Below the pieces are notes generated by a model. It made no database searches. It was not told the DNA's origin and saw nothing but the letters and a program-made list of their open reading frames with translations. The translations under genes and the position numbers were made by a program. This document shows positions 48,092-57,599 of a DNA stretch of 64,000 bases, one piece after another. Source of the DNA: Hyaloperonospora brassicae (taxonomy: Eukaryota > Oomycota > Peronosporomycetes > Peronosporales > Peronosporaceae); the NCBI GenBank assembly GCA_947650285.1, contig CANTFL010001204.1, forward strand, positions 310,001 through 374,000. Reading direction: 5' to 3'. How positions within the stretch are numbered: position 1 is the stretch's first letter; every line of letters begins with the position of its first letter.

Positions 48092-48532
48092 TGTAACGGG
48101 GTAGCCCGTTACATGAGATTGTCATTAAAACAATCTGACAATAAAGAATATTACCTCGAATGTTCTTAAAACAATATCACAAGACATGGTGATATTGTTG
48201 AGATGACCATAGGGTATACTTTTTGGTTGATATCGTGACGATATCAACCCACCAATCGCTGCTAGACGCGCGCAAGGGGTGGTGAGTAGACGTCATCATA
48301 CATATAGTTATATTAGTATAATTAAGTCAGGACAACAGAGATTCAAGGAGTTATAGGACTTAATTAAATGAATACAGTTTTACTTTTACCAGAGACTAGT
48401 CTGACTACTTAGTCTCCTATCCTTCCTCTGTGTTTCCTTAAAACACCTAGCAGGGCACTGTCGACCACTGTCGTCAGTGGAAGTATACTCCGCACTGGTC
48501 AACCAGTACGTAGTCAACAGTGCCCCGTTACA
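48092..48532 (+). repeat. 5' LTR of gypsy copy B
   Basis: This 441-bp LTR has 10-bp inverted ends (TGTAACGGGG and CCCCGTTACA). It contains three stem-loops: the terminal GTAACGGG/CCCGTTAC, CAATATCAC/GTGATATTG (48172-48197), and the near-perfect palindrome at 48225-48249. Confidence 0.94.
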
Positions 48533-48534
48533 CC

Positions 48535-48553
48535 TGGTAGCACTTTGTAGTCC
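48535..48553 (+). other. Primer-binding site of gypsy copy B
   Basis: TGGTAGCACTTTGTAGTCC starts two bases after the LTR. Downstream in the leader, 48613-48637 forms an 11-bp perfect stem with a 3-nt loop (AGCTTTCACGG / CCGTGAAAGCT), a possible packaging or dimerisation structure. It is less perfect in copy A. Confidence 0.68.
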
Positions 48554-48678
48554 GTCCAAGGACCACAACCCCATCGCCCAACATCAACATGTTGGACGAT
48601 GTAGACGGCGACAGCTTTCACGGAACCCGTGAAAGCTACTCCCATTGGACCGACATCGAATAGAGTGCGATCGAACGA

Positions 48679-49639
48679 ATGAGTTTGACCGTTGGCGAGG
48701 AAGCCATCTGGGCCATGCTATCCTCAAGGGATAGGGACCAGCAACAAGTCGTCATTAGCAAGTTCTTGCGACGAGAACTTGATGAGTCGCGAGCGCAGGT
48801 GACCTTGTTACAGCAACAAGATCACCAGCGGACCGAACCACTTAGACAACAACAGTCTCAGTCCGCAGAGCCGACGCGTGAGCGTCGACGGGAGTCTCTA
48901 AAACTAGAGGTCTCCAAGTATCGGGGGAGTCGAGGAAGACTCCCAGTTGAGGTGGTTCGTCGAACTGGACGATGCCATCGATGCTCGTCGCATCGACGAT
49001 GAGCGAATGCAAGTCTCATTTGCTCATCCAAACCTGGCAGGAGAAGCCAGAGCTTGGGCCCTGAACCTCAAGTTGCACGACCCACATGTGTTTGGGTCGT
49101 TGAGAATCTTCAAGACCCAGCTCAGTGAGACATTCGAGCCGCCTAGAGCAGAGTTCAGGACTCTTTCGGAGCACCTGCAACTCAAGCAGGGTAAGCGTAA
49201 GGTTCACGCTTACGCCCAACATGTACGCTACCTTGCAAGCTGCATGGTAGTGAATCCTGTGAGTGAATTTGTGTTGATCACATTCTTTATTCAAGGGCTT
49301 TCAGACGGTCCCGTTATAGACCGCCTGTTCCACGGAGAGCTAAAGACACTCTCAGAGGCAATCTTCGCAGCGGCGCAAGGAGATTATAGCGTGAGACAGT
49401 CTCACGCTACGTTGACTCCGCATCGTCCACAGAGACGATTAGCAGTCAGAGGTCCAGAACCAATGGACCTCTGTAATATCGAGGGCGAGAAACCTCGCCC
49501 TGCGAATGACAAGCGAATGGTGAGATGCCATCGCTGTCATAAACTGGGACACTACGCATTTGAATGCAGTATCCCCCGCTCAGAAACTCGCGGTGATGAG
49601 CGCAGTGTTCACCCACCAGCAAGAAGAACTGGAGGGTGA
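48679..49639 (+). pseudogene. gag: Gag of gypsy copy B, one frameshift
   Basis: The ATG at 48679 opens the same protein as the copy A gag. A run of five Gs at 48923-48927 (four in copy A) shifts the frame after the YRG motif. The remainder, from LRWFVELDDAI through the CCHC knuckle, is open in the next frame to 49639. The lesion is in a homopolymer, so it could be a genuine mutation, a slippery site or an assembly error. Apart from it the two gags are nearly identical. Confidence 0.88.
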
Positions 49640-49781
49640 GGGTCCGTTGCTGTTGCGAAGTCGCAACAGCGAGGTGGACCATCAAAAAACGGTCGTGATC
49701 AGTATGGGCGGAGCGCCCTACTGATCCAGCAACATCAAGAGAATTTGAAAATTTCTTGAAGAAGGTTGCTCCCGACACACA

Positions 49782-52700
49782 ATGTCTGTGTGCTCTGCAC
49801 CTGGTGATGAGGTGTTCCTCATCACCAAGAAGTTAGAAGTGACAAAAGACTTGTCACTTCGCGCCCTAGTTGACTGTGGGGCGTCGAACGATTTTGTTCG
49901 TCGCCAGTCGCTAGAGGCAGGAAGTCTTAACTTCGTGGAGCGGAAGATCCCTCCAATGAAGATGACGGTGCGCCTAGCGACTGGCGCATCGATCACTGTA
50001 AAGAAAAGTGTAGCCGGAATCCACTACATGTTAAAAGGCAAACAGTCTGATGATGATTTTATCGTGCTTGACCTAGACGACAAGTTCGACGTCATCTTAG
50101 GGTTGCCTTGACTCAGGAAGTACGAGCCAAGGGTGACTTGGCAGTATCGATCGGTTACGATACCTGCCACTTGTTCCTCAGATGACGACCTGACGAATAT
50201 CTTGGAACGCCCACACTCACGTGGGTGTAATACGAGTGAGTGCGATGGCCTCACTTGTGGTACGGTCGTTAGCACGACTGTACAAGAACACAATGTATAT
50301 GATCACTATATTGCGGGGAAAGCTCACCCAGATCCTGTGAAAGTGATTTTTCAGGAGGTAATCGAGACACTGAATGTCTTGGTTAATGATTGATCAAGCG
50401 TAGGCGCTTACACGCTTGATCCGGTTGCGCCTCCGAAGTCAACTTCGGAGATACCTCAACTTCCGACACTAGAACCGAAACGGTTCTTGCGTGATCTGCA
50501 TAGTGGCAAAGTCAAGAAGATCTGTGTACTCGTCGCGGAGGACGAGTAAGTTACCGATATTCGATCGGCAACGGTGTTTACTGAGACCTAGAGGGTTCTC
50601 AGCAGTTCATCGATGGACGAAAGTGTCATCGATGAGAAGACTCGGATCGAGCATTACACGTCTCAATCCTGGAAGTATCTTCAGGCAAATCCTTTGTATA
50701 AGGATTTGATTGAATTTAAGGATGTATTCCCTGAATCCGTGCCTTGCGAGTTGCCTAAGGACAAAGGCACTCGACACGAGATCGGTCTCAAACCGGGCTC
50801 GAAATATTTGTGTCATCAAGCATTGGCCACTGCCTCGTGAACAAGTGATAGCGATTGACAAGTTCTTTGCCGATCGCTTATCAGCGGGCCATGTGAGGGA
50901 TTCGACATCCCCTTACAGATCTCCGACCTTCTGTGTGCAAAAGTCACAGGAGGATGGCGGATAGTGCACGCATTCAACAAGTTGAATGCTGCAACGGTAC
51001 CGGATCAGACGCCGATACCAAGGAAGGACGTAATCATAGATGGTATGTCAAAGAGTACCATCTTTTCGTCCATGGATCTGATGGTCGGATTCTATCAGAT
51101 CCTTATGCGTGAACGGGATGTTCCGTACACGGCAGTAAGCACACCTAGCGGTATGCTGTGGATTGGCTAGTGATGCCACAGGGGCTGAGTAATGCCTCTG
51201 CAACATTCAACAGATGTGTCACAAATCTGTTGAGACCGGTGCGAGACTTCTCACCGAGTTACTTCGACGATGTGTTCGTCCATAGCCGGGCTATGGACGG
51301 AAAGACGGACGTTGAGGTTCACAGAACTCACGTTCGTAAGGTTCTTCAACTTATGCGCAAGTATAAGTTGTACGCCAACCTCAAGAAGTGTATATTTGCG
51401 GCTAGCGAAATACCACTTCTTGGGTGCATCGTGGGTAAACACGGCGTGCGCCCTGATCCCGAAAAGATCAAGGCGATCACCGACTGGCCAGTGCCAGTCG
51501 ATGTCAAGGGACTAAGAAAGTTCCTCGGTCTAGCGGCGTACTTGCACAAGTACTGGCGCAACTACGCCGAGATGACTGTTCATCTTTCTTGCTTGCTCAA
51601 GAAAAATGTGAAGTGGTCATGAAACGCTGACTGTCAGCGCTTCTTGGAACATATAAATAAAAGGTTGATGCAATCGCTTATCTTGGCGATTGCCGACCCG
51701 GACAGAACTTTTCACGTGGTTTGTGGCGCCAGAGATTTTGCTATCGGCTGTGCGTTGATGCAATACGACACAAATAGCGCGGAGCGCGTCGTCTGTTATC
51801 AATCGCGTCAGATGCAACCAGATGAACGCAACTACCCAGTGCAGGACAATGAATACTTGCCATGAAGTATGCACTGGCTAAGTTCAGGGTCTATCTCTTG
51901 GGAGATAGACCGTTTATCGTCTATACGGACCACGCGTCACTACGCACGGCCGTAAACAGTCCACACCTCTCGCAAATGATGGCGAGGTGGCTGTTCTTCT
52001 TTGCGAGGTCTAACTCTCGTGGAGTACAAGCCAGGACGACTTAATTTCGTCGCTGATGCGTTATCACGTCCTCCTGACTTTGAGCCAACGACCCGAGTCA
52101 ACAGTGAGGCGTTGCCCACTGTTGCGACACTGTCCATCAGTGTGCCGTCGTCGCCGTTACTCGACGACGTGCGGAAGGCGTACGCAGGAGACACGAATCT
52201 CCTCCGTTTGATTGGTCATCTTGCGAACCCATCCCGGAAATCCTTGCAGGATTTGCCGGCCCTTTACCGTTCCTCTTTGGATCGGAACACTACTCGCAAA
52301 GGCCTGCTGTACTATAAAGCAGTTGCCGACAACACGCCTCGTGTCGTCGTTCCCGATCATGATGAATTGTGATTACGCATCATGTTCAAGTGTCACGATG
52401 CGCCGTATGGCGGGCATCGTGGCCGAGAAAAGACTTAACTCACGGTCAGTCGTGACTTTTACTGGCCCCGCCAGAATCAGTTTATCCGCAAGTACATTTG
52501 TTCTTGCGAGGTCTGTCAACGGGTGAAGCCTAGTCCTTCATCCCGTGCACCGTTACAACATCTGCCGGTCCCGGCAGAGTGTTAGGAGTCCGAGTCCATG
52601 GACTTTGGCTTCGGGTTTCCCGAAGACACTAACAAGAATAATGGTATTATTGTGTTTGTGGATCGTTTCAGCAAGATGTAACATCTTGCTGCACTCCCAG

Positions 52701-53688
52701 AATCGATCAATGTTTACGGCTGTGCGCGTGTATCTATCGACATTGTGTTTCGACTCCACGGGTTACCCCGTGAACTCGTACCCGACCGTGACCCTCGGTT
52801 CACGGCGGCGTTTTAGCAATCCGTGTTCTGCACATTGGGAACACGGTTGAAGATGTCAACCTCTGACCATCCTGGAACAGATGGTCAGACAGAACGTGCG
52901 AACCGTGTCCTCGAAGAAATTCTTCGTGGACACGTCCGCTTCTTTTCACATCGGAGTGAATTCTTACCGATGGTTGAGTTTACCATCAACAACTCCTTGC
53001 ATGCGTCCACATCGCATCCAGCGCCCCCCCCCTTCCCCCCATACACAGGACTCGATAAGGGGGAGGGACTCTAGAAAAAACCGTTTTGGCATTTGATCAT
53101 CACGTATCACCGCTCACGCCGATACGTTTGATGCCGATGTCGATAATGTCGACATTGAAGAAGTTGATATTAGCAGTAGCGATGACGCTGCTGCTACATC
53201 AGACAATGATGACGATGCTGGGATATTCAGCATCGTCATCGACAATGCCAGCGAGGAAGAGGACACCCTCGTTAAAGAAAACGATCTAATAGCAGTGCGC
53301 ACGAAGCGCACTGAAAAACACAACAACGAGTCAGCAGATAACTTCCTCCTGACTCGAGAGGCGGTAGTCCGTTTCGTTCAGGACTCCATCGCAAATGCGG
53401 TGGACCGCAGAAACGGAACGCCGACAAGAATGGAAGAGCAAATGTTCTTTCATTTAAGGTTTACGATCTAGTGCTACTGTCTACGGTATACTTACCTGGA
53501 CATGTAGTCACTAATGTCGGCAATAGTAAACTACTGCCGACATACATTGGTCCCTTTCGTGTGTTGCACCGCAAGGGCAATGCATGCACGATTGAGTTGC
53601 CTCGCAGGATGCGCACGAATCCTACGTTGTATGTTGGTCGTCTCAGCCCGTAATATCAGTACAGGCCTCTTTCGAGAACGGAGACAGC
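49782..53688 (+). pseudogene. pol: Pol of gypsy copy B (protease, RT, RNase H, integrase), broken
   Basis: Protease with VDCGASNDF starts at the ATG at 49782. It hits TGA near 50109, where copy A has tryptophan. RT lies at about 50613-51622 with the catalytic YFDD near 51260, split by the 1-nt deletion at TGTGGATTGG (51157-51166) that copy A also has. RNase H follows (51644-51865). Integrase runs from the zinc-finger region (52380 onward, with TAA near 52436 shared with copy A) through a core near 52600-52930 containing DRDPRF and TERANRVLEE, with a private TAG upstream of the first aspartate. The C-terminal module (YIGPFRVL) ends at 53650. The chromodomain is displaced beyond the solo LTR. 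Confidence 0.88.
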
Positions 53689-53693
53689 CGGCA

Positions 53694-54086
53694 AGTAACA
53701 GGGCAGCCCGTTACATGGAAATTGTCATTTGAGAGATAATGACAATAAAGAATATTAACTTGAATATTCTTTCAACAATATCACCAATAGTGGTGATATT
53801 GATAGGTTGACCAAAGAGTCTGCTCATTGGTTGATATCGTGAGGATATCAACCCACCAATCGCCGCAATACGCGCGCAATGAGTGGTGACAAGACGTCGT
53901 CATACATTCAGTTAAATTCGTAAAAATAAGTTAAGTCAAATAGAGAGACAGTGGTTAAAGAATTTTTTTATATTAATAAAAAAGTTTTACTTTCCCTTAT
54001 ATACTCTTCCTCGTTTGCCTCGTGTACGTTTGTCGGGTGCACAAAAGCCCTTGCGTTAAGTTCACGCAAGGGTGTGCCCCCTTACA
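53694..54086 (+). repeat. Nested solo LTR inside gypsy copy B
   Basis: A 393-bp related LTR in the same orientation as the host element ends in CCCCCTTACA. It is bordered by the duplication CGGCA (53689-53693 and 54087-54091). Its first base is A where T is expected. It retains the CAATATCACC/GGTGATATTG stem with a different loop. The same insertion is present in copy A and absent from copy C. Confidence 0.9.
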
Positions 54087-54094
54087 CGGCACGC

Positions 54095-54659
54095 TCAAGA
54101 ATCCCCAACAGATTCTTGTGATCACAGACCAAACACTGAAGTTGGTCCTTCGTCGAAAGGATTTGATCCTTCATCGAAGCGGCCTCGCGGCGAGCCGTCT
54201 CTAGCTCGTCGCGCAAACGACGCCTATCGCGTTCACTTTCAAGCTGAGTGAACGCGAATTACAATCGGTCCTTCTCCCGATCAGCACGAAGGCGTCGCAC
54301 GTCCAACTGCAAGGCGTGCCGACGATCGTATTTGTGATCGACGCCCTCCCTCAGCTCAGTCAGGTAACGCTCGTGGTTACCCGAAGTCTCGTGTAGGCCC
54401 GGCGGCTGAGCCGGACCTTGTCTTTCCACCACCACCGGAACCACTGGTGGATTCCTACGGTGGTCAACGCTTTCTTGTGGAGCGTATCTTGAACCACCGT
54501 GGCGATTCAGAATCAAGGACGAGTTACCTCGTCCGGTGGCGTGGGAACCCACCTTCCTTTGACAGCTGGGAACCTCGTTCCCAGCTGATGGCTGACGTTG
54601 AAGGTCTCGTCCACCAGTATGACGAGACTCATCCGATAGGTCCTCGGGCCCATCGGTAA
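54095..54659 (+). pseudogene. Pol chromodomain segment of copy B, separated from integrase
   Basis: The reading frame continues past the solo LTR with one TGA near 54255. A proline-run linker (FPPPPEPLVDS) is followed by a chromodomain: FLVERILNHRG, SYLVRWRGNPPSFDSWEPRSQL and an acidic terminal helix ending at 54659. Conserved aromatic and WEP residues of chromodomains are present. Without the solo LTR it would adjoin the integrase C-terminus. The same DNA encodes, on the other strand, the 3' third of the intact antisense gene. Confidence 0.85.
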
Positions 54660-55635
54660 ATACGCACTTTTGGCGCTGGTATACGGATTGCAAGTTTGCA
54701 ATGGCATCCCGCATCTCAGCCGAGATGTGTGCCCTTCCCCAGGGCGAACTTAGGGAATACACGTCCTTTTGTGCACCTTGCGAGTTGTCGACACAGTTTG
54801 CACAAGGATCACCCCAAGTGAGGCATTGAATGCCGGCCTCACTTAACAAATTATGCAACCGGTACCTTGCACCGGTTGGAGTTCGCTTTTCGAACTTGAG
54901 GCGTATCGCCTTGAGCTTCTTAAGCCATCCCTCTCGTCCAAAATTCTTGACATTTTGGACGAAGGCGTTCCACGCTGCCAAAAGCGAGTTCTTGTCACGC
55001 TTTTGGTTTCCATTATACCATCGATGCCTAAGGAAGGCATCGAGATAGAAATCTTCTTCAGCGCGGAAGTTACTCGCGCTGGAACTTAAGCCATGAAGCT
55101 CAGTTGCATCGAATAAAGGAATTCGATGGTGTTGGCTTGTCTCGTGAGACGAGCTATTGATGAGATGCTCGGGCAAGCGCCACGGCTTGAGCTCATTACG
55201 CTTCAATGTGGTCACTGTTTCGGTACCACGGCTTACAGGATAACGATGGCAAGAGCCATTGTCATCACGCTCTTGCGGGGAAGCACGAGTTGATACTGGT
55301 GAGGCATAGTAGTCCTCACCATAGAGTTCATCATCACTGCCGAACAGACTGTTATGCAAATCACGATTCCGTTCGTTTGACAGTGCTCTTGACGAACGAT
55401 GAGGCACCACCAGTGATTGGGATGCCTTTGGAACGTTGCGCAAGTCAGGCACGTCTGACTGGCCATAATTGATGACCTCATTGCCAAGGTCATCATGTAC
55501 ACGTGGTGCGATACCGCGTGCGTCTGCATCACCTTCTGCTGCAGACGGAGAACAAGAAGCAGACGACGAAGCGTCTGCCGCAGAGGCTGGCACAGCAGCA
55601 GGCTGTGTGGTTTTCGAATCACCTCGCATAGACAT
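54259..55635 (-). CDS. Opposite-strand accessory gene of gypsy copy B, intact
   Basis: A 458-residue frame opens with an ATG at 55635. A slightly longer frame from 55731 lacks an ATG. Residues 1-170 are Ser/Ala- and charge-rich. Residues about 170-300 form a compact block with FYLDAFLRHRWYNGN, AAWNAFVQNVKNFG, GWLKKLKAIRLKFEKRTPTG and a CANC pair. The C-terminal third is basic (LREGVDHKYDRRHALQLDVRRLR) and lies antiparallel over the chromodomain. A TAA (54259-54261), shared with copy A, cuts off a further 56-codon coiled coil that is continuous in copy C. The gene points away from the 3' LTR and against gag-pol. I do not know its function. A particle-associated, regulatory or DNA-binding role is speculation. 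It is the only undisrupted gene of copy B. Confidence 0.7.
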   Translation of the reverse strand: MSMRGDSKTTQPAAVPASAADASSSASCSPSAAEGDADARGIAPRVHDDLGNEVINYGQSDVPDLRNVPKASQSLVVPHRSSRALSNERNRDLHNSLFGSDDELYGEDYYASPVSTRASPQERDDNGSCHRYPVSRGTETVTTLKRNELKPWRLPEHLINSSSHETSQHHRIPLFDATELHGLSSSASNFRAEEDFYLDAFLRHRWYNGNQKRDKNSLLAAWNAFVQNVKNFGREGWLKKLKAIRLKFEKRTPTGARYRLHNLLSEAGIQCLTWGDPCANCVDNSQGAQKDVYSLSSPWGRAHISAEMRDAIANLQSVYQRQKCVFTDGPEDLSDESRHTGGRDLQRQPSAGNEVPSCQRKVGSHATGRGNSSLILNRHGGSRYAPQESVDHRRNPPVVPVVVERQGPAQPPGLHETSGNHERYLTELREGVDHKYDRRHALQLDVRRLRADREKDRL

Positions 55636-55657
55636 GTTAACTATGCGAGGCAAGGTC

Positions 55658-55665
55658 AGGAGTGA
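55658..55665 (-). promoter_or_regulatory. Possible initiator of the antisense gene
   Basis: TCACTCCT on the minus strand fits the oomycete initiator core YCAYTYYY, 23 bases before the ATG at 55635. The same octamer is kept in copy A (5517-5524 on its sense strand, 23 bases before 5547). The motif is short, so this is weak. Confidence 0.3.
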
Positions 55666-55754
55666 ATGGGTCTGACCAAACAAGTAATCCCTGTCCCACT
55701 GGTGTCCAACGGGTGGCCACCAAGTTTTCAATAGTCACACGGTGACTATCAGAT

Positions 55755-55767
55755 AAGGGAGGGATTA
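55755..55767 (+). other. Polypurine tract of gypsy copy B
   Basis: AAGGGAGGGATTA directly precedes the 3' LTR at 55768. It primes plus-strand DNA synthesis in LTR retroelements and fixes the 3' boundary of the internal region. Confidence 0.75.
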
Positions 55768-56209
55768 TGTAACGGGGTAGCATGTTACATGATATTGTCA
55801 TTAAAACAATCTGACAATAAAAAATACTACGTTGAATATTCTTTTAACAATATCACAAGACATGGTGATATTGTTGAGATGACCGAAGGGTCTACTCATT
55901 GGTTGATATCGTGATGATATCAACCCACCAATCGCTGCTAGACGCGCGCAAGGGGTGGTGAGTAGACGTCATCATACATATAATTATATTAGTATAATTA
56001 AGTCAGGACAACAGAGATTCAAGGAGTTATAGGACTTAATTATATTAATACAGTTTTACTTTTACCAAGAGACTAGTCTGACTACTTAGTCTCCTATCCT
56101 TCCTCTGTGTTTCCTTAAAACACCTAGCAGGGCACTGTCGACCACTGTCGTCAGTGGAAGTATACTCCGTACTGGTCAACCAGTACGTAGTCAATAGTGC
56201 CCTGTTACA
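55768..56209 (+). repeat. 3' LTR of gypsy copy B
   Basis: This 442-bp LTR starts TGTAACGGGG and ends CCTGTTACA, followed by the target duplication ATGGT. It differs from the 5' LTR at scattered positions, so this insertion is clearly older than the copia element. Confidence 0.93.
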
Positions 56210-56214
56210 ATGGT

Positions 56215-57162
56215 CAAGAAATTGCAAAGTGAAGATGTAGTCTATACAGGCGTCCTTTATACTCGACACAACCTAGTAATATGAGGAATGGAGCAGATGC
56301 TTGCGTGGCAAGAAGCCAATCTCTGCACTTGTAGGAAGTGGCGTGCTGTACAGACGTATAGAAAAAGGAGGTACGAAAATTTAGGTGCTGTATTTACCTT
56401 TCTTGTGGCGCAAAGATGAGTGATGCTAGTGTGGTATAAATCATCTTTTAGGAACAAGGATGACTAATCTTTAGCGCCTGTAGGTGTCTAATGCTTTCGA
56501 ATATATCATTTGGCACACTTAGCGCAAGCTCCATCTATTTCTCTAACAATGGCGGCCCACGGTGACATGCCATAGGTTGGGTGGTCATGAGTAGCTAATT
56601 CAGCTCATGAAGGTCGACAAAACCTTCACTTTACATCGGACAAGCGTAACATATTTTATTCGCTACGATTTTGATCGACGACCGGCAATGTTTTGCGTAA
56701 AATACGAATCATCGTGAGTTTGATGTTGTTCGACTCTAGAACAACAGGGTATAGGCTATGCAGCTTGTGGGACATCACCATGCATCGACTTGCAGGCTTG
56801 ATATAATGCGAGCACCGAGATCCAACACATTCGTCTAAGAGAATTAATTGCATGTTTGTATCGGTCGATTTTGCTCTCAAACCGAAAAGTTTAGGATTCT
56901 ACACAGATCTTCCACGCTACCGGATCTGCCCCTGATCTCCTGGATCATGATTAGTAAGACCTTTGTACACAATTATATGTCAGCAAGCCGTCGTAAGTTG
57001 AGCTTTGTGTCAAGTACAAACAGGCGGCATAATTTGTTTGCTCACGCATCGACGAGGAGACTGACATGGATTATGCTCGAGATGCTCCAGCAAGAGAACG
57101 AGTGAAAGAGACTTGACCGCGTCTGAATGTAAAGGGTTCGTGCATAATAATCGATGCAGTTG
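56215..57162. other. Interval between gypsy copies B and C, no supported gene
   Basis: Short frames only. No repeat or domain recognised. Confidence 0.5.
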
Positions 57163-57423
57163 TGTGACGGGGTGAGCCCTTACATAAAATTGATACGAAT
57201 GTATCAATTTTGAATAGTATTATTTTCGATAATATTTAATCAACATTACTCGAGAAGAGGTGATGTTAGCGGAATATTACTATCGACGGTTACATTCTTG
57301 GGTGGTGTACACGCTACATCAACCAAATTAAATACCCATCGCTGCTGGACGCGCACAGCGCAGCCTTGTATTTAGTTAACACAAGGTCTTACCAGTCATC
57401 AGGTAAGAGCGTGCCCCGTTACA
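57163..57423 (+). repeat. 5' LTR of gypsy copy C, shortened
   Basis: TGTGACGGGG to CCCCGTTACA, only 261 bp. A block of about 160 bp in the 3' half of the A/B LTR is missing. The stem at 57242-57267 (AACATTAC / GTGATGTT, one G-T pair) corresponds to the CAATATCAC hairpin of A and B. Confidence 0.8.
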
Positions 57424-57599
57424 CCTGGTAGCACTTAGTAGTCCGTACAACAACCATAATCACCTCATTATCATGAACAGGCTGGATGAGGAGGAGACCT
57501 TCCACGCCACGCGTAAAGGCTTTAATCATTTAAGTGACATAGAATGGAGTGCGGTATAATGTATGAATATCTACCTTAGGCGAAACCACGATTAGCGCC

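Larger units (their letters stand above)
48092..56209 (+). mobile_element. Ty3/gypsy chromovirus-type LTR retrotransposon, copy B
   Basis: The element is 8118 bp and flanked by the perfect 5-bp duplication ATGGT (48087-48091 and 56210-56214). Order: 5' LTR, primer-binding site, gag (one +1 frameshift), pol (several lesions), nested solo LTR (53694-54086), chromodomain, opposite-strand gene (intact), polypurine tract, 3' LTR. It is the same family as copy A (4975-13121), with high identity by eye but a different target site, so the two are separate insertions and not a segmental duplication. The polypurine tract and LTR ends place the antisense gene inside the mobile unit. Confidence 0.95.

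Noticed and set aside
54259..55731. Longer version of the antisense frame starting at 55731
   Set aside because: That codon is TTG. The first ATG, conserved in copy A, is at 55635.
4975..56209. Copies A and B as one inverted segmental duplication
   Set aside because: Flanks are unrelated and the two have different perfect target duplications (CGCAG and ATGGT), so they are independent insertions.
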